Origin: Curtobacterium pusillum
GTDB taxonomy: Bacteria > Actinomycetota > Actinomycetes > Actinomycetales > Microbacteriaceae
Length of the DNA stretch: 64,000 nucleotides
NCBI RefSeq assembly: GCF_013359865.1
Contig: NZ_JABMCE010000085.1
Location: 62,001-126,000 of the forward strand
Reading direction: 5' to 3'
In this document: piece after piece, positions 32,637 through 42,143 of the stretch
How positions within the stretch are numbered: the first letter of the stretch is position 1
Layout: the number at the start of each line of letters is the position of its first letter
Notes under the pieces: model-generated
Told to the model about the DNA's origin: nothing
Database searches by the model: none
Seen by the model: only the letters and a program-made list of their open reading frames with translations
Made by a program: the position numbers and the translations under genes

Positions 32637-34176
32637 TGACAGGGGTCTCCCGTTCCTGGGTCATGTACTGCATGAGGACCTCGGGCGTGGCCTCGGAGCG
32701 GGGCACATCGGCGGTGATGGTGCCCTCGGAGAGCGTGTAGATGCGGTCACAGATGCCGAGCAGCTCGGGGAGCTCGGAGGAGATCACGACGATCCCCTTC
32801 CCCTGGTCCGCCAGACTGTTGATGATCGTGTAGATCTCGTACTTCGCGCCGACGTCGATGCCGCGGGTGGGTTCGTCGAGGATGAGGACGTCGGGGTCGG
32901 CGTACATCCACTTCGACAGGACGACCTTCTGCTGGTTCCCGCCGGACAGCTTCCCGGTGACGACGTCGACGTTCGGCGCCTTGATGTTGAGGTTCTTGAG
33001 GAACTGCCCGGCGACGGTGGTCTCCTGCGACGCGTTCACGAAGCCCCAGTTCGCGAGCTTCCCGAGCGCCGATCCGGAGATGTTCCGCTTGATGTCGTCG
33101 ATGAGGTTGAGGCCGTACCGCTTCCGGTCCTCGGTGACGTACGCGATGCCGTTGTCGATCGCCTGCGTCACGGTGTGGGTCTTCACCGGCGTGCCGCGCT
33201 TGTAGACGGTGCCGGTGATCCCGGTGCCGTACGACTGCCCGAAGACGCTCATCGCGAGCTCGGTGCGGCCGGCCCCCATGAGCCCGGCGATGCCGACGAT
33301 CTCGCCCGCCCGGACGCTGAGGTTCGCCTGGTGGATGATCTCGCGCGACGAGTCGAGCGGGTGGTGGACGGTCCAGTCCTCGATCCGGAGCAGCTCCTCG
33401 CCGATGACCGGGTTCTCCCGCACGGGGTACCGGTTCGACAGGTCGCGGCCGACCATGCCGCGGATGATCCGGTCCTCGGACACCTCGTCGCCGTGCATGT
33501 CGAGCGTCTCGATGGTCTTGCCGTCGCGGATGATCGTGACCTTGTCCGCGATCGCCTTGATCTCGTTGAGCTTGTGGCTGATGATGATCGCCGTCATGCC
33601 CTCGGCCTGCAGCGACCGGATGAGGTCGAGCAGGTGCGCGGAGTCGTCGTCGTTGAGCGCCGCGGTCGGCTCGTCGAGGATGAGGAGCTTCACCCGTTTC
33701 GACAGCGCCTTCGCGATCTCGACGAGCTGCTGCTTGCCGACGCCGATGTCGACGATCTTCGTGACCGGGTTGTCCTTCAGACCGACGCGCTGCAGCAGCT
33801 CCGCCGCGGCGAGGTTCGTCTTGTTCCAGTCGATGAAGCCGCCCTTGGACCGCTCGTTGCCGAGGAAGATGTTCTCGGCGATCGAGAGGAAGGGGCTCAG
33901 CGCGAGCTCCTGGTGGATGATCACGACGCCGGCTGCTTCCGAGTCGTTGATGTCGCCGAACTGCACGGGTGACCCGTCGAGCAGGATCTCGCCGTCGAAC
34001 GTGCCGTGCGGGTAGACCCCGGACAGTACCTTCATCAGGGTGGACTTGCCGGCGCCGTTCTCGCCGCAGATCGCGTGGACCTGGCCGCGTTCGACCTGGA
34101 TCGAGACCCCCTGCAGGGCCTTGACCCCGGGGAACGTCTTGGTGATGTCACGCATCTCGAGGATGGTGTCCGCCAT
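32623..34176 (-). CDS. CUT2 sugar ABC transporter ATP-binding protein (GguA/XylG-like)
   Basis: 517 aa. ATG at 34176 is chosen; longer forms read through the hairpin upstream. It has two nucleotide-binding domains in tandem: the first with Walker [10 protein letters not shown] and [15 protein letters not shown], the second with a degenerate Walker A region ([11 protein letters not shown]), signature [14 protein letters not shown] and [12 protein letters not shown]. This asymmetric duplication is typical of RbsA/XylG/MglA. It energises the permease encoded next. It is transcribed after the binding protein, with a GGAGGCGCG hairpin between them. Confidence 0.94.
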   Translation of the reverse strand: MADTILEMRDITKTFPGVKALQGVSIQVERGQVHAICGENGAGKSTLMKVLSGVYPHGTFDGEILLDGSPVQFGDINDSEAAGVVIIHQELALSPFLSIAENIFLGNERSKGGFIDWNKTNLAAAELLQRVGLKDNPVTKIVDIGVGKQQLVEIAKALSKRVKLLILDEPTAALNDDDSAHLLDLIRSLQAEGMTAIIISHKLNEIKAIADKVTIIRDGKTIETLDMHGDEVSEDRIIRGMVGRDLSNRYPVRENPVIGEELLRIEDWTVHHPLDSSREIIHQANLSVRAGEIVGIAGLMGAGRTELAMSVFGQSYGTGITGTVYKRGTPVKTHTVTQAIDNGIAYVTEDRKRYGLNLIDDIKRNISGSALGKLANWGFVNASQETTVAGQFLKNLNIKAPNVDVVTGKLSGGNQQKVVLSKWMYADPDVLILDEPTRGIDVGAKYEIYTIINSLADQGKGIVVISSELPELLGICDRIYTLSEGTITADVPRSEATPEVLMQYMTQERETPVNERA

Positions 34177-34220
34177 GTGGACCGCTTTCCGTGGTGCGCG
34201 CCGACGCGCGCAGGATGGGC

Positions 34221-34262
34221 GGACTGGAGGCGCGGTGCGGTCTGGCACCGCGCCTCCAGTCC
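34221..34262 (-). terminator. GGAGGCGCG-family hairpin between binding protein and ATPase of the CUT2 operon
   Basis: An 18-bp perfect stem (34221-34238 with 34245-34262) with a 6-nt loop; half-site GGACTGGAGGCGCGGTGC. It starts 17 nt after the binding-protein stop. Being inside an operon, it probably acts as partial terminator or as an RNA 3'-end stabiliser that favours binding-protein mRNA. Confidence 0.7.
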
Positions 34263-34278
34263 GATGGTGGGGTGCGTC

Positions 34279-35409
34279 CTACTTGAGGTCGGCCTCGGTG
34301 TAGTACCCCGAGTCGACGAGGATCTCCTTGTAGTTGTCCTTCGTGACCACGGTGGGCTGGAAGAGGAAGGTCGGGACGACCTTGACCTTGTTGTCGTAGG
34401 TCTTGGTGTCGTTGACCTCGGGCTTCTTGCCCGACAGCAGGTCCTCGGCCATCGTCGCGGACTGCTTCGCGAGCTTGCGGGTGTCCTTGTAGATGGTGGA
34501 GTACTGCTGGCCGGCGATGATCGACTTCACCGAGGCCGCTTCGGCGTCCTGACCGGTGATGGTCGGCAGCGGACGGTCAGAGGTGCCGTAGCCGGCGCCC
34601 TGGAGTGCCGAGATGATGCCGATCGACATGCCGTCGTACGGGGAGAGCACGCCGTTCAGCGTGGTGCCGCCGGAGTACGACTTCGCGATGAGGTTCTGCA
34701 TGCGGGCCTTGGCGGTCGCCGGGTCCCACTGCTGCGTGGCGGCCTGGGAGAGCTGGTCCTGCCCGGAGCCGATCTTCAGCGTGCCGTCGTCGAGGTACGG
34801 CTTGAGGGTCTTCATCGCGCCGTTGAAGAAGAAGCTCGCGTTGTTGTCGTCGAGCGAACCGGCGAAGACCTCGATGTTGAACGGTCCCTTCTCACCGGTC
34901 TTCTTGCCGTCCGCGTCGAGGACGCCGAGGCCGGTGAGCAGCGAGTTCGCCTGGTCCACGCCGACCTTCTCGTTGTCGAACGACACGTAGTAGTCGACGT
35001 TCTTGTTGCCGGTCAGCAGGCGGTCGTAGGAGATGACCTTGATGCCGGCCTTGGCGGCGGCGTCGAGCTGGTCGGAGAGCGATCCGCCGTCGATGGACGC
35101 GACGATGAGGACCTTCGCGCCCTTCGTGATCATGTTGCTGACCTGCTGGACCTGCTGCGGGATCTTGTTGTCCGCGTACTCCAGGTCGACCTTGTAGCCG
35201 GCCTTCTCGAGGTCGGACTTCACGGCGTTGCCGTCCTTGATCCAGCGCTCCGACACCTTGGTCGGCATGGCGACGCCGACGAGGGCGCCCTTGTTCGAGT
35301 CGCTGCTGCCGCTGCTGTCGGTGGACGCACGTCCACCCGCGGAGCACGCGGCCAGGGAGAGAGCGATGCCGAGGGCCGCGACCCCCGCGACGATCCTGCG
35401 CTTCATCAT
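34279..35409 (-). CDS. ChvE-like monosaccharide-binding lipoprotein
   Basis: 376 aa, ATG at 35409 (a second ATG follows directly). Lipobox LSLAACS with Cys22. It belongs to the periplasmic-binding-protein type 1 class for CUT2 importers: [66 protein letters not shown] and the SYDRLL segment closely match ChvE/GguA-associated binders of arabinose, xylose and galactose. It is the first gene of its operon, 80 nt downstream of a GTGAGCGCTCAC operator, and divergent from the LacI gene at 35591. Confidence 0.93.
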   Translation of the reverse strand: MMKRRIVAGVAALGIALSLAACSAGGRASTDSSGSSDSNKGALVGVAMPTKVSERWIKDGNAVKSDLEKAGYKVDLEYADNKIPQQVQQVSNMITKGAKVLIVASIDGGSLSDQLDAAAKAGIKVISYDRLLTGNKNVDYYVSFDNEKVGVDQANSLLTGLGVLDADGKKTGEKGPFNIEVFAGSLDDNNASFFFNGAMKTLKPYLDDGTLKIGSGQDQLSQAATQQWDPATAKARMQNLIAKSYSGGTTLNGVLSPYDGMSIGIISALQGAGYGTSDRPLPTITGQDAEAASVKSIIAGQQYSTIYKDTRKLAKQSATMAEDLLSGKKPEVNDTKTYDNKVKVVPTFLFQPTVVTKDNYKEILVDSGYYTEADLK

Positions 35410-35489
35410 CGAAGTACCTCTGTTCCTCTCGCGTCGTCGTCGACGCGCTCGGGTGGGGAGCGACGCCGCTCCTCCGGAGTGATGCTCAT

Positions 35490-35529
35490 GTGAGCGCTCA
35501 CACACGTGGGTTCCGTGGCAGCCTGTCAA
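35490..35529 (-). promoter_or_regulatory. LacI-type operator and -35 of the CUT2 arabinose importer
   Basis: GTGAGCGCTCAC (35490-35501) is identical to the sites at 22572, 22653, 43322 and 43344. On the minus strand a perfect -35 TTGACA (35529-35524) lies upstream; the -10 is poor, and the operator would overlap the transcription start. Confidence 0.8.
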
Positions 35530-35552
35530 CTCATCGTGACCGTTTCGGGATC

Positions 35553-35583
35553 TTGCCGCGTCCGTCGTACTGCGCGGTACGGT
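35553..35583 (+). promoter_or_regulatory. leaderless promoter of the LacI gene at 35591
   Basis: -35 TTGCCG (35553-35558), a 19-bp spacer, and -10 TACGGT (35578-35583), which ends 7 nt before the GTG start. No ribosome binding site is present, consistent with a leaderless mRNA. Confidence 0.5.
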
Positions 35584-35590
35584 TGGCGAC

Positions 35591-36640
35591 GTGACGACCA
35601 CGACCGCGCTCGGGGACGCCGGCGGCAGACGCCGCAAGGCACCCACGATCTTCGACGTCGCCGAGCGCGCCGGGGTCTCGCACCAGACCGTCTCCCGCGT
35701 GATCAACGGCGACCCGACGGTCCGCGAGCAGTACCGCGCGCAGGTGTCCGACGCCGTCGTCGAGCTCGGGTACCGTCCCCGCGCCGCCGCCCGGGCCCTC
35801 GCCGGCGGACGCAGCCGCGCCCTCGGCATCATCACCGCGGGCGACGCCCTGTACGGCCCGTCGAGCACCGCGATCGGCTTCGAACGGGCGGCCCGGTCGG
35901 CCGGCTACCACGTGCTGCTGTCGACACTGCCCGACGACCCGCGCCCCGTCGACCTGTCGAACGCGCTCACGACCCTGCTCGCGCAGGACGTCGCCGCGAT
36001 CGTCCTCGTCGCCGCCGACAACCGGGTGCTCGACGCCCTCGCGTCGCTGACGGTCCCCGTCACGGTGCCCGTCGTCGTGGCGAACGCGGTGCAACGCGAC
36101 GCCGCCCGGGCCCCGGTCGCGCCGAGCGTCGCCGCGGTCGCGATCGACCAGGCGGCCGGCACCTCGCTCGTGATGCAGCACCTGTTCCAGCACGGGCACC
36201 GGCGGATCGTGCACATCGCGGGCCCCGGCGTCTCCCAGGAGTCCGAGGTGCGCCGGACGACGTACGACCGGATCATGCGCGACGCGGGCCTGGAACCGAT
36301 CGTGCTCGACGGCGACTGGACGCCCGCGAGCGGCTTCGCGGCGGCGCGGACGATCGACGTGCACACCGTCGACGCGGTCTTCGCCGGGAACGACCAGATG
36401 GCGCTCGGCGTGCTGCACGCGTTCGCCGACGAGGGGCTCCGGGTTCCGGACGACATCGCCGTCGTCGGGTTCGACGACGTCCCCGAGGCCGCGCACTTCA
36501 CCCCGCCGCTCACCACCGTGCGGCAGGACTTCCGGGCGATGGGGGAGCGGGTGCTCGAGACCGTCCGGGCGCTCGTCGAGGGGGAGCCCCGCGACGAGAC
36601 GCTGCTCGTCCCGGAGCTCATCGTCCGGCGCAGCGCGTAG
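35591..36640 (+). CDS. LacI family regulator, probable arabinose regulon repressor
   Basis: 349 aa, GTG at 35591. The HTH reads [26 protein letters not shown]; the recognition positions His-Gln-Arg closely resemble E. coli LacI (Tyr-Gln-Arg), and the operator beside it has the core of the symmetric lac operator, so this is the best candidate to bind all five GTGAGCGCTCAC sites. The ligand domain has [19 protein letters not shown] and [20 protein letters not shown]. It is divergent from the CUT2 importer. The inducer is probably L-arabinose or a derivative. It is functionally comparable to AraR but unrelated to GntR-type AraR of Bacillus. Confidence 0.9.
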   Translation: MTTTTALGDAGGRRRKAPTIFDVAERAGVSHQTVSRVINGDPTVREQYRAQVSDAVVELGYRPRAAARALAGGRSRALGIITAGDALYGPSSTAIGFERAARSAGYHVLLSTLPDDPRPVDLSNALTTLLAQDVAAIVLVAADNRVLDALASLTVPVTVPVVVANAVQRDAARAPVAPSVAAVAIDQAAGTSLVMQHLFQHGHRRIVHIAGPGVSQESEVRRTTYDRIMRDAGLEPIVLDGDWTPASGFAAARTIDVHTVDAVFAGNDQMALGVLHAFADEGLRVPDDIAVVGFDDVPEAAHFTPPLTTVRQDFRAMGERVLETVRALVEGEPRDETLLVPELIVRRSA

Positions 36641-36674
36641 GTGAACTGCCCGCTCCGGCGCAGGGCGCACGTGC

Positions 36675-36726
36675 GTGCCGGACGGGAGGCGCGGGTCGAC
36701 CCCGCACCGCGCCTCCCGTCCGGCAC
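36675..36726. terminator. GGAGGCGCG-family hairpin between convergent lacI and permease genes
   Basis: A 20-bp perfect stem, GTGCCGGACGGGAGGCGCGG (36675-36694) with its complement at 36707-36726, and a 12-nt loop. It lies 34 nt after the LacI stop and 9 nt before the convergent permease stop. It is the longest stem of the family in the window. Confidence 0.75.
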
Positions 36727-36735
36727 CGGGCCGCG

Positions 36736-37689
36736 TCAGCCCTTCAACGCCCCCGACGACAGGCCCGCGACGTAGAACCGCTGCAGCCCGACGTAGAGCG
36801 CGATGCACGGGATCATCGCCACCACCGACCCGGCGACGAGGTTCCCGTACGACACCTGCCCGTACGCCCCCGTCTGCAGGTTGAGCAGCGCGACGGGCAG
36901 CGTGTAGAGCGAGTCCTTCGTCAGGAAGGTCAGCGCCCCGAGGAACTCCGTCCACGACGCCAGGAACGCGTACAGCGCAGCGGTCGCGGCGCCGGGCAGG
37001 AGCAGGGGACGGAGCACCGAGACGACCACCCGGAAGCGGGAGGCCCCGTCGACGAAGGCCGAGTCCTCGAGCTCGGTCGGGATCGACTCGAAGGCGTTCC
37101 GCATCACGAACACCCCGAACGGCAGGTTCACCGTCGTGTAGAAGAGCACGAGCCCGAGCAGCGAGTTCGTCAGCTTCATCGCGTTCAGCTCGAGGTACAG
37201 CGGCGTGAGGATCGCCTGGAACGGCACCATCATCGTCAACAGCACGAGCCCGAACACGATGCCGGAACCACGGAACCGGAACCGCGCGAACCCGTACCCG
37301 GCCATCGTCGCGATCACCGCGGTGAGCACGGCGGTCGAGATGGACACGATCAGCGAGTTGACGACACCCGAGAGCAGGTGCGACGACGAGCTGAACACCG
37401 CGGCGAAGTTCTGCCAGCCGAGCTGGAAGAACGTCGCCGCGTCCGGCGCCTGCGTGATGACGGCCTCGGACTGGAAGGCCCGCAGGATCGACCAGATGAG
37501 GGGGACGGCGAAGACCAGGACGGAGCCGACGCCGGCGATCACGTACAGGGTGCGCTTGACCGCGGTGTCCCGCGGGTGACGGACGCTGCCCTGGTGCCGA
37601 CGGCGGCGTCCGCCGTCCCCGGCCGTGGTGACCGTGCGGGTCGACAGGTCGGCGGCCGCGATGGTGGACGGTGTGGTCGTGGTGCTCAT
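36736..37689 (-). CDS. CUT1 sugar ABC transporter permease (MalG-like)
   Basis: 317 aa, ATG at 37689. A Thr-rich N-terminus precedes six membrane helices; the EAA loop reads ELEDSAFVDGASRFRVVVSVLRPLL, with Asp-Ser replacing the usual Glu-Ala. It is the last gene of the operon GH127-binding protein-permease-permease, three bases after the previous stop. No ATPase is encoded. Confidence 0.91.
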   Translation of the reverse strand: MSTTTTPSTIAAADLSTRTVTTAGDGGRRRRHQGSVRHPRDTAVKRTLYVIAGVGSVLVFAVPLIWSILRAFQSEAVITQAPDAATFFQLGWQNFAAVFSSSSHLLSGVVNSLIVSISTAVLTAVIATMAGYGFARFRFRGSGIVFGLVLLTMMVPFQAILTPLYLELNAMKLTNSLLGLVLFYTTVNLPFGVFVMRNAFESIPTELEDSAFVDGASRFRVVVSVLRPLLLPGAATAALYAFLASWTEFLGALTFLTKDSLYTLPVALLNLQTGAYGQVSYGNLVAGSVVAMIPCIALYVGLQRFYVAGLSSGALKG

Positions 37690-37692
37690 GGC

Positions 37693-38670
37693 TCAGTCCT
37701 TCTCTCGGAGTGCCCAGAACTGGAACACCGTGACGGCCGCGATGACGACGACGAGCGCGATCGATTCCGCCGTCGCCGCACCGAGTTGCAGGTTCACGAA
37801 CCCGCGGTTGTAGATCGCGTTGACGATGGTCGTGGTCTCGGTGCCCGGTCCGCCCTGCGTGAGGATGTAGAACTGGTTGAACGCGAGCAGCGACCCGATC
37901 ACCGAGATGATCACGCTGAGGGCGATGGTCGACCGGATCATCGGGAGCGTGATGAGCCGTTCGGTCTGCCACCACGAGGCGCCCTCGAGCTGCGCGGACT
38001 CGTACACCTCGTCCGGGATGCCCTGCATCGCCGACATGAGCAGCACCATGGTCAGTCCGGACACAGCCCAGACCACGAGCACGCAGATGAGCAGTGTCGC
38101 GAGCGGCCCGTTCACGAGCCAGGCGGTGCTGCCGTCGGTGATCCCGAGCCACCGGAGCACCATGTTCACGGCGCCGGAGTTCGGTTGGGCCTCGAGCACG
38201 AGCATGAACGACAGCGTGGTGAGCCCGACGACGTACGGCAGGAAGAACACCGTCCGAAGCAGGGTGCTCCCACGACGGCGGGCGCGCACGAGCACGGCGA
38301 GGAAGTACCCGAGCGCCAGGATCGGCACGGTGACGATCGCCGTGTACAGCAGCGTGTACCCGATGGCGTGCACGAACGTCGGGTCCTGGAACAGCGTGAG
38401 GTAGTTCTGCAGGCCGATGAACCGGTACGGGCCGATCAGCGGCCAGTTCGTGAACGAGATGTAGAGCGCGAACACGAGTGGGGCGAGGACGAACACCGCG
38501 ACGAACACGATCGCCGGGGTGACGAGCACGGCGCCGGTGCCTGGCGGGTGCGTGAGCGAGCTCCGTGACGGGCCGGAACGTCCGCGGCCGACAGTGGGCC
38601 GGCCGGCTCCGGTCCGACGGCCGGTTCTGGCCCCGCCGTCGGCGGAGCCGCGGGTGGTGATGGTCGACAT
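37693..38670 (-). CDS. CUT1 sugar ABC transporter permease (MalF-like)
   Basis: 325 aa. ATG at 38670 with AGAGAGG 8 nt upstream is preferred over an ATG 7 codons earlier. A long Arg/Gly-rich cytoplasmic tail precedes six membrane helices; the EAA loop is EVYESAQLEGASWWQTERLITLPMI. It pairs with the permease at 36736. The substrate is probably a beta-L-arabinofuranosyl oligosaccharide such as those from hydroxyproline-rich glycoproteins, given the GH127 gene. Confidence 0.91.
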   Translation of the reverse strand: MSTITTRGSADGGARTGRRTGAGRPTVGRGRSGPSRSSLTHPPGTGAVLVTPAIVFVAVFVLAPLVFALYISFTNWPLIGPYRFIGLQNYLTLFQDPTFVHAIGYTLLYTAIVTVPILALGYFLAVLVRARRRGSTLLRTVFFLPYVVGLTTLSFMLVLEAQPNSGAVNMVLRWLGITDGSTAWLVNGPLATLLICVLVVWAVSGLTMVLLMSAMQGIPDEVYESAQLEGASWWQTERLITLPMIRSTIALSVIISVIGSLLAFNQFYILTQGGPGTETTTIVNAIYNRGFVNLQLGAATAESIALVVVIAAVTVFQFWALREKD

Positions 38671-38704
38671 GACGTGCACCTCTCTGTGCATCGAGACGAA
38701 GGGG

Positions 38705-40012
38705 TCAGGCCTGGACCTGGTCGAGGATGCGCTGGTACTCGGACTGCGCCGTCTTCATGGCGGCCGCCGTCCCGGACCCGAACACCGCCTGACGGAACAT
38801 CGCGAAGTACGGCGACGACGGCTGGTTGTTGAGCAGGTTGTACGCGAGCGTCTGCGGCGCGTAGCCCTTGTCGATGGCGTCCAGCGGGCCGAACGCGAGC
38901 GGGTACTTCTTCCGGTACGCGGGGGTGGCGGCGTCCGACCGCGTCGGGAAGTAGCCGCCGTCGGGGAGTGCCTGCTGCTGCTGGAGTCCGTTCGCGTACT
39001 GCATGAACGCCCAGCCGCCGGACGGGTTCGGCGCGCCGTTCGGGATGCACATGTTGTCGCCGCCGTCGAAGAACGACCGCTTGCCGTCCCACGACGGGAT
39101 GAGCACCGTCTGCATCTTCGCTCGCATCGCCTTCGTGGCGGCGGGTACGGTGGCGCCGTACGAGCTCGGGAAGATGCCGACCTTGCCGGCCCGGAAGTCG
39201 GCGCCCCAGGTCGTGCCGGCATCGGAGTACGTCGCCTTCGAGAGGACCCCGTCCTTCCAGAGCTGACGGTAGAACTCGAGCATCCGTTCGAGGGCCTCGT
39301 TGCCGGTGATGTTCGCCTTCTGTGAGCCGACCTCGCCCGACATCATGTCGACTCCGGTGGCCCAGACGTGCGGCTGCGTGACGAAGCCGATGATGCCCGC
39401 GGCGTTGCCGGAGATCGACCACCCGTAGACGTCGTCGCCGACCTTCCGGATCGCCTTCGCCGCGTCGAGCAGCGTGGAGAGGTCCTTCGTCGACTCCTCG
39501 ACGTCGAGCCCGGCCTTCTCGAACAGCTCCGTGTTGACGAACAACTGCGAGTTGTCCGCCAGGTACGGCAGCCCGTAGTACCGGTCCCGGTACTCCAGCA
39601 GACGGAGGTGTCCGGGCGAGATCTCGTCGAAGTAGTCGAGTCCCTTCACGACGTCGGTGAGGTCGGCGAACGCCTCGCGGAAGATGAACAGCTGCGAGTT
39701 GATGTCGTCGATGTCCACGACGTCCGGCGGCTCACCCCCGCGGATCGCGGTCGCGAGCTTCGTCACGTACTGCGCGTCCGGCACCGGGGTCAGCTCGACC
39801 TGGAGGTTCGGGTTCGCCTTGTTGAACCCGGCGACGGCGGCCGTGAGCCCGGCCTGGGTCGCGGAGCGGCACCAGACGTGCACGGTGCCGGTCGCGTTCC
39901 GGCCGAAGCTGGCCACCTTCGCGTCGACCTTGGGCAGGGTGCCGGAGCACCCCGCCAGGGCGAGTGCCGCACCACCGGCGAGACCGCCGGCGAGGAATGC
40001 TCTGCGGTCCAT
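38705..40012 (-). CDS. CUT1 sugar-binding lipoprotein
   Basis: 435 aa, ATG at 40012, only 4 bp after the GH127 stop, so translation is probably coupled. N-terminus MDRRAFLAGGLAGGAALALAGC gives a Tat-like signal and lipobox Cys22. It is a family 1 solute-binding protein: GTVHVWCRSATQAGLTAAVAGFNKANPNLQVELTP, DVVDIDDINSQLFIF. It binds the oligosaccharide imported by the following permeases. Longer upstream extensions of the frame lie in the GH127 gene and are rejected. Confidence 0.91.
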   Translation of the reverse strand: MDRRAFLAGGLAGGAALALAGCSGTLPKVDAKVASFGRNATGTVHVWCRSATQAGLTAAVAGFNKANPNLQVELTPVPDAQYVTKLATAIRGGEPPDVVDIDDINSQLFIFREAFADLTDVVKGLDYFDEISPGHLRLLEYRDRYYGLPYLADNSQLFVNTELFEKAGLDVEESTKDLSTLLDAAKAIRKVGDDVYGWSISGNAAGIIGFVTQPHVWATGVDMMSGEVGSQKANITGNEALERMLEFYRQLWKDGVLSKATYSDAGTTWGADFRAGKVGIFPSSYGATVPAATKAMRAKMQTVLIPSWDGKRSFFDGGDNMCIPNGAPNPSGGWAFMQYANGLQQQQALPDGGYFPTRSDAATPAYRKKYPLAFGPLDAIDKGYAPQTLAYNLLNNQPSSPYFAMFRQAVFGSGTAAAMKTAQSEYQRILDQVQA

Positions 40013-40016
40013 CACG

Positions 40017-41999
40017 TCACCGCGCCAGCGGGAGCCAGACGCGCATCGGCGCGGCTCCGCGGTTGGCCCAGGCGTAGTACGGGACCGCGGTCGCGGTGAC
40101 GTCCTGGAGGTGGGGTGTGGCTCCGTCGGACCCGGCCGCGTCGTCGACGCTGGTCGCGTCCACTGCGTGATCCGCGCCTCCTGGACGGCTCGCGTCCAGA
40201 CGACGGTACGGCCACGCTGCCTGCACGTGCTCCGCCGGGGCGTGCCCCGGGACGCGCAGCGTGACGACGCCGTCGAGGAGGCCGTCCTGGCGCTCCTCGG
40301 TGATCGGCGCATCCGCGTCGACCGTCAGGTCGTCGACCGTGAAGCCCTGCTGGTCCGCCTGCTCGACCGCGTACACGAGCGGACCGCGCTCGATCGCGAC
40401 CTGGCCGCGGGCGGCGTCGATGCGGGCGTCCGCGACGTACCGGTGCGGCGTCGTGTCGAAGACGAGCTCGACGGTGTCGCCGGCGGTCCACTCGCGGTCG
40501 ATGACGTGCAGCGTGCCGGGAGCGGGGTTCGCCTCGCCGCCGGCGCCCGAGACGGTCGTCGTGTCCGACCAGGCCGGGATCCGGAGCCCGAGGGCGAGCG
40601 GACCGTCCTGCGTGACCGTGACGACCACGTGGCCGTCGTGCGGGTACCCGGTCTCGATCTCCACGCTCCCCAGCGAGGCGGTCGCGTACTGGTGCACCTG
40701 CAGGCCGCCGTCCGTGGCGGTGGCCAGGTAGCCGTCGAGGCTCGCGAACGTCCGCATGATGTTCGGTGGGCAGCACGCGCAGTCGAACCAACCGCGGCGG
40801 CCGTGCGCGGGGGAGCGGTTCTCGTCCTGGTGCGCGTGGTCGCGCTGCTGGAGCGGGTTGACGTAGAAGTACTCGGTGCCCGCGAGGCTCACGCCCGCGA
40901 GGAACGCGTTGTACAGCAGGCGCTCGATCGCGTCGGCGTACACGGGCTTCCCGGTCGCCAGGAGCAGGCGCCAGGCCCACTGGATGCCGCCGATCGCGGC
41001 ACAGGTCTCGGCGTAGCCTCGGTCGGTCGGGAGCTCGTACGGGTCGCCGAACGCCTCCCAGTCCCAGCGCGCGCCGAGGCCGCCGGTGATGAACGCCTTC
41101 GTCGCCATCATGTCGGCGAACTGGCGCTCGCTCGCGGCGAGGAGCTCGGCGTCGCCGGTCTCGATCGCGACGTCGACGGCTCCCGCGGCCAGGTACACGG
41201 CGCGGACCGCGTGGCCCTCGACCGTCGTCGCCTCGCGGCTCGGGACACGGTCCGAGAAGTAGGTGGGCTCGCCGCCGGCGCGCTCGATGATGCCGTGACC
41301 GCGGGCGTCGACGAACCAGTGTGCGAGGTCGAGGTAGTCGCGGTTGCCGGTCTCGCGGTAGAGCTCGACCAGGCCCATCTCGACGACGGGGTGGCCGTCG
41401 ATGTCCTGCTTGTGATCGGCTCCCGGCCCGAACGTGCGGACGAGGTGGTCGGCGTTCTTGATCGCCACCTCGAGCAGGCCGGTGTCACCCGTCGCGCGGT
41501 GCTGTGCCACGGCGGCCTGGTACAGGTGCCCGGCGCAGTACATCTCGTGGCTCCACTTGAGGTCGGTGTAGCGCTCGCCCTTCCCGCGGATCTGCTGCAC
41601 GGAGTCGAGGTAGCCGTCCTCGGCCTGGGCCTGCGCGTACAGGGCCGTGACCTCGCGCTGCAGGTCGAGCAGGTCGTCCGACGGGGCGCGGCCGTACTCC
41701 CACGCCACCGCCTCGAGCCACTTCGTCACGTCGGAGTCCATGAAGATCGGACCCGTCGCGTCGCCGGTCTCGAGGCCGGCCGCGATCCGGAGGTTCCGGA
41801 AGTTCCCGGCGGCCTCGAGCAGGGCGTACCCGCCCCGGATCGCGTCGCGGCCGTTCCGCTCCTGCCGGAGCGCCCAGAAGCCGCCGGTGATCCGGGCATC
41901 GCCCGTGGGCAACGGCCGGAGCGTGAGGTGCGCGTCGGCGGTCGGGAGGACCGGCGTCGCGGTGTGCGCGCGGCTGTCCGTCGCGAGCGTGGTGGTCAT
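40017..41999 (-). CDS. GH127 beta-L-arabinofuranosidase
   Basis: 660 aa, ATG at 41999 with AAGGAGG upstream. It matches the GH127 (former DUF1680) family: YAETCAAIGGIQW, GWFDCACCPPNIMRTFASLDGYLA and the C-terminal beta domain. By analogy with HypBA1 of Bifidobacterium longum, the zinc ligands would be Glu331, Cys333, Cys409 and Cys410, with Cys409 the nucleophile and Glu315 the acid/base. It releases L-arabinose from beta-arabinofuranosides found on plant extensins. It is the first gene of its operon; cytosolic, with no signal peptide. Near the C-terminus an Asp/Ala/Gly-rich insertion-like stretch contains a single GGAGGCGCG (40173-40181). Confidence 0.92.
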   Translation of the reverse strand: MTTTLATDSRAHTATPVLPTADAHLTLRPLPTGDARITGGFWALRQERNGRDAIRGGYALLEAAGNFRNLRIAAGLETGDATGPIFMDSDVTKWLEAVAWEYGRAPSDDLLDLQREVTALYAQAQAEDGYLDSVQQIRGKGERYTDLKWSHEMYCAGHLYQAAVAQHRATGDTGLLEVAIKNADHLVRTFGPGADHKQDIDGHPVVEMGLVELYRETGNRDYLDLAHWFVDARGHGIIERAGGEPTYFSDRVPSREATTVEGHAVRAVYLAAGAVDVAIETGDAELLAASERQFADMMATKAFITGGLGARWDWEAFGDPYELPTDRGYAETCAAIGGIQWAWRLLLATGKPVYADAIERLLYNAFLAGVSLAGTEYFYVNPLQQRDHAHQDENRSPAHGRRGWFDCACCPPNIMRTFASLDGYLATATDGGLQVHQYATASLGSVEIETGYPHDGHVVVTVTQDGPLALGLRIPAWSDTTTVSGAGGEANPAPGTLHVIDREWTAGDTVELVFDTTPHRYVADARIDAARGQVAIERGPLVYAVEQADQQGFTVDDLTVDADAPITEERQDGLLDGVVTLRVPGHAPAEHVQAAWPYRRLDASRPGGADHAVDATSVDDAAGSDGATPHLQDVTATAVPYYAWANRGAAPMRVWLPLAR

Positions 42000-42024
42000 G
42001 TCGCCTCCTTGCGATGTGACTTCG

Positions 42025-42082
42025 CCGTTTTCGGAAAACGGTTTCTGGCGCCGACGCTACGACACGTGCCGGAGGCGCGCAA
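42025..42082 (-). promoter_or_regulatory. promoter and LacI-type operator of the GH127 operon
   Basis: On the minus strand: -35 TTGCGC (42082-42077), a 17-bp spacer, -10 TAGCGT (42059-42054), then the perfect palindrome CCGTTTTCGGAAAACGG (42025-42041) about 13 bp further on. Repressor binding would block initiation or elongation. The operator differs from the two other LacI-type sites in the window. A GGAGGCGCG word (42071-42079) overlaps the -35 region. Confidence 0.75.
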
Positions 42083-42143
42083 GGGCGTCTTCCTGCGGCT
42101 TGCGTATGATCGGATCACTTCGGCATCCGGAAAGGGGTTTGCT

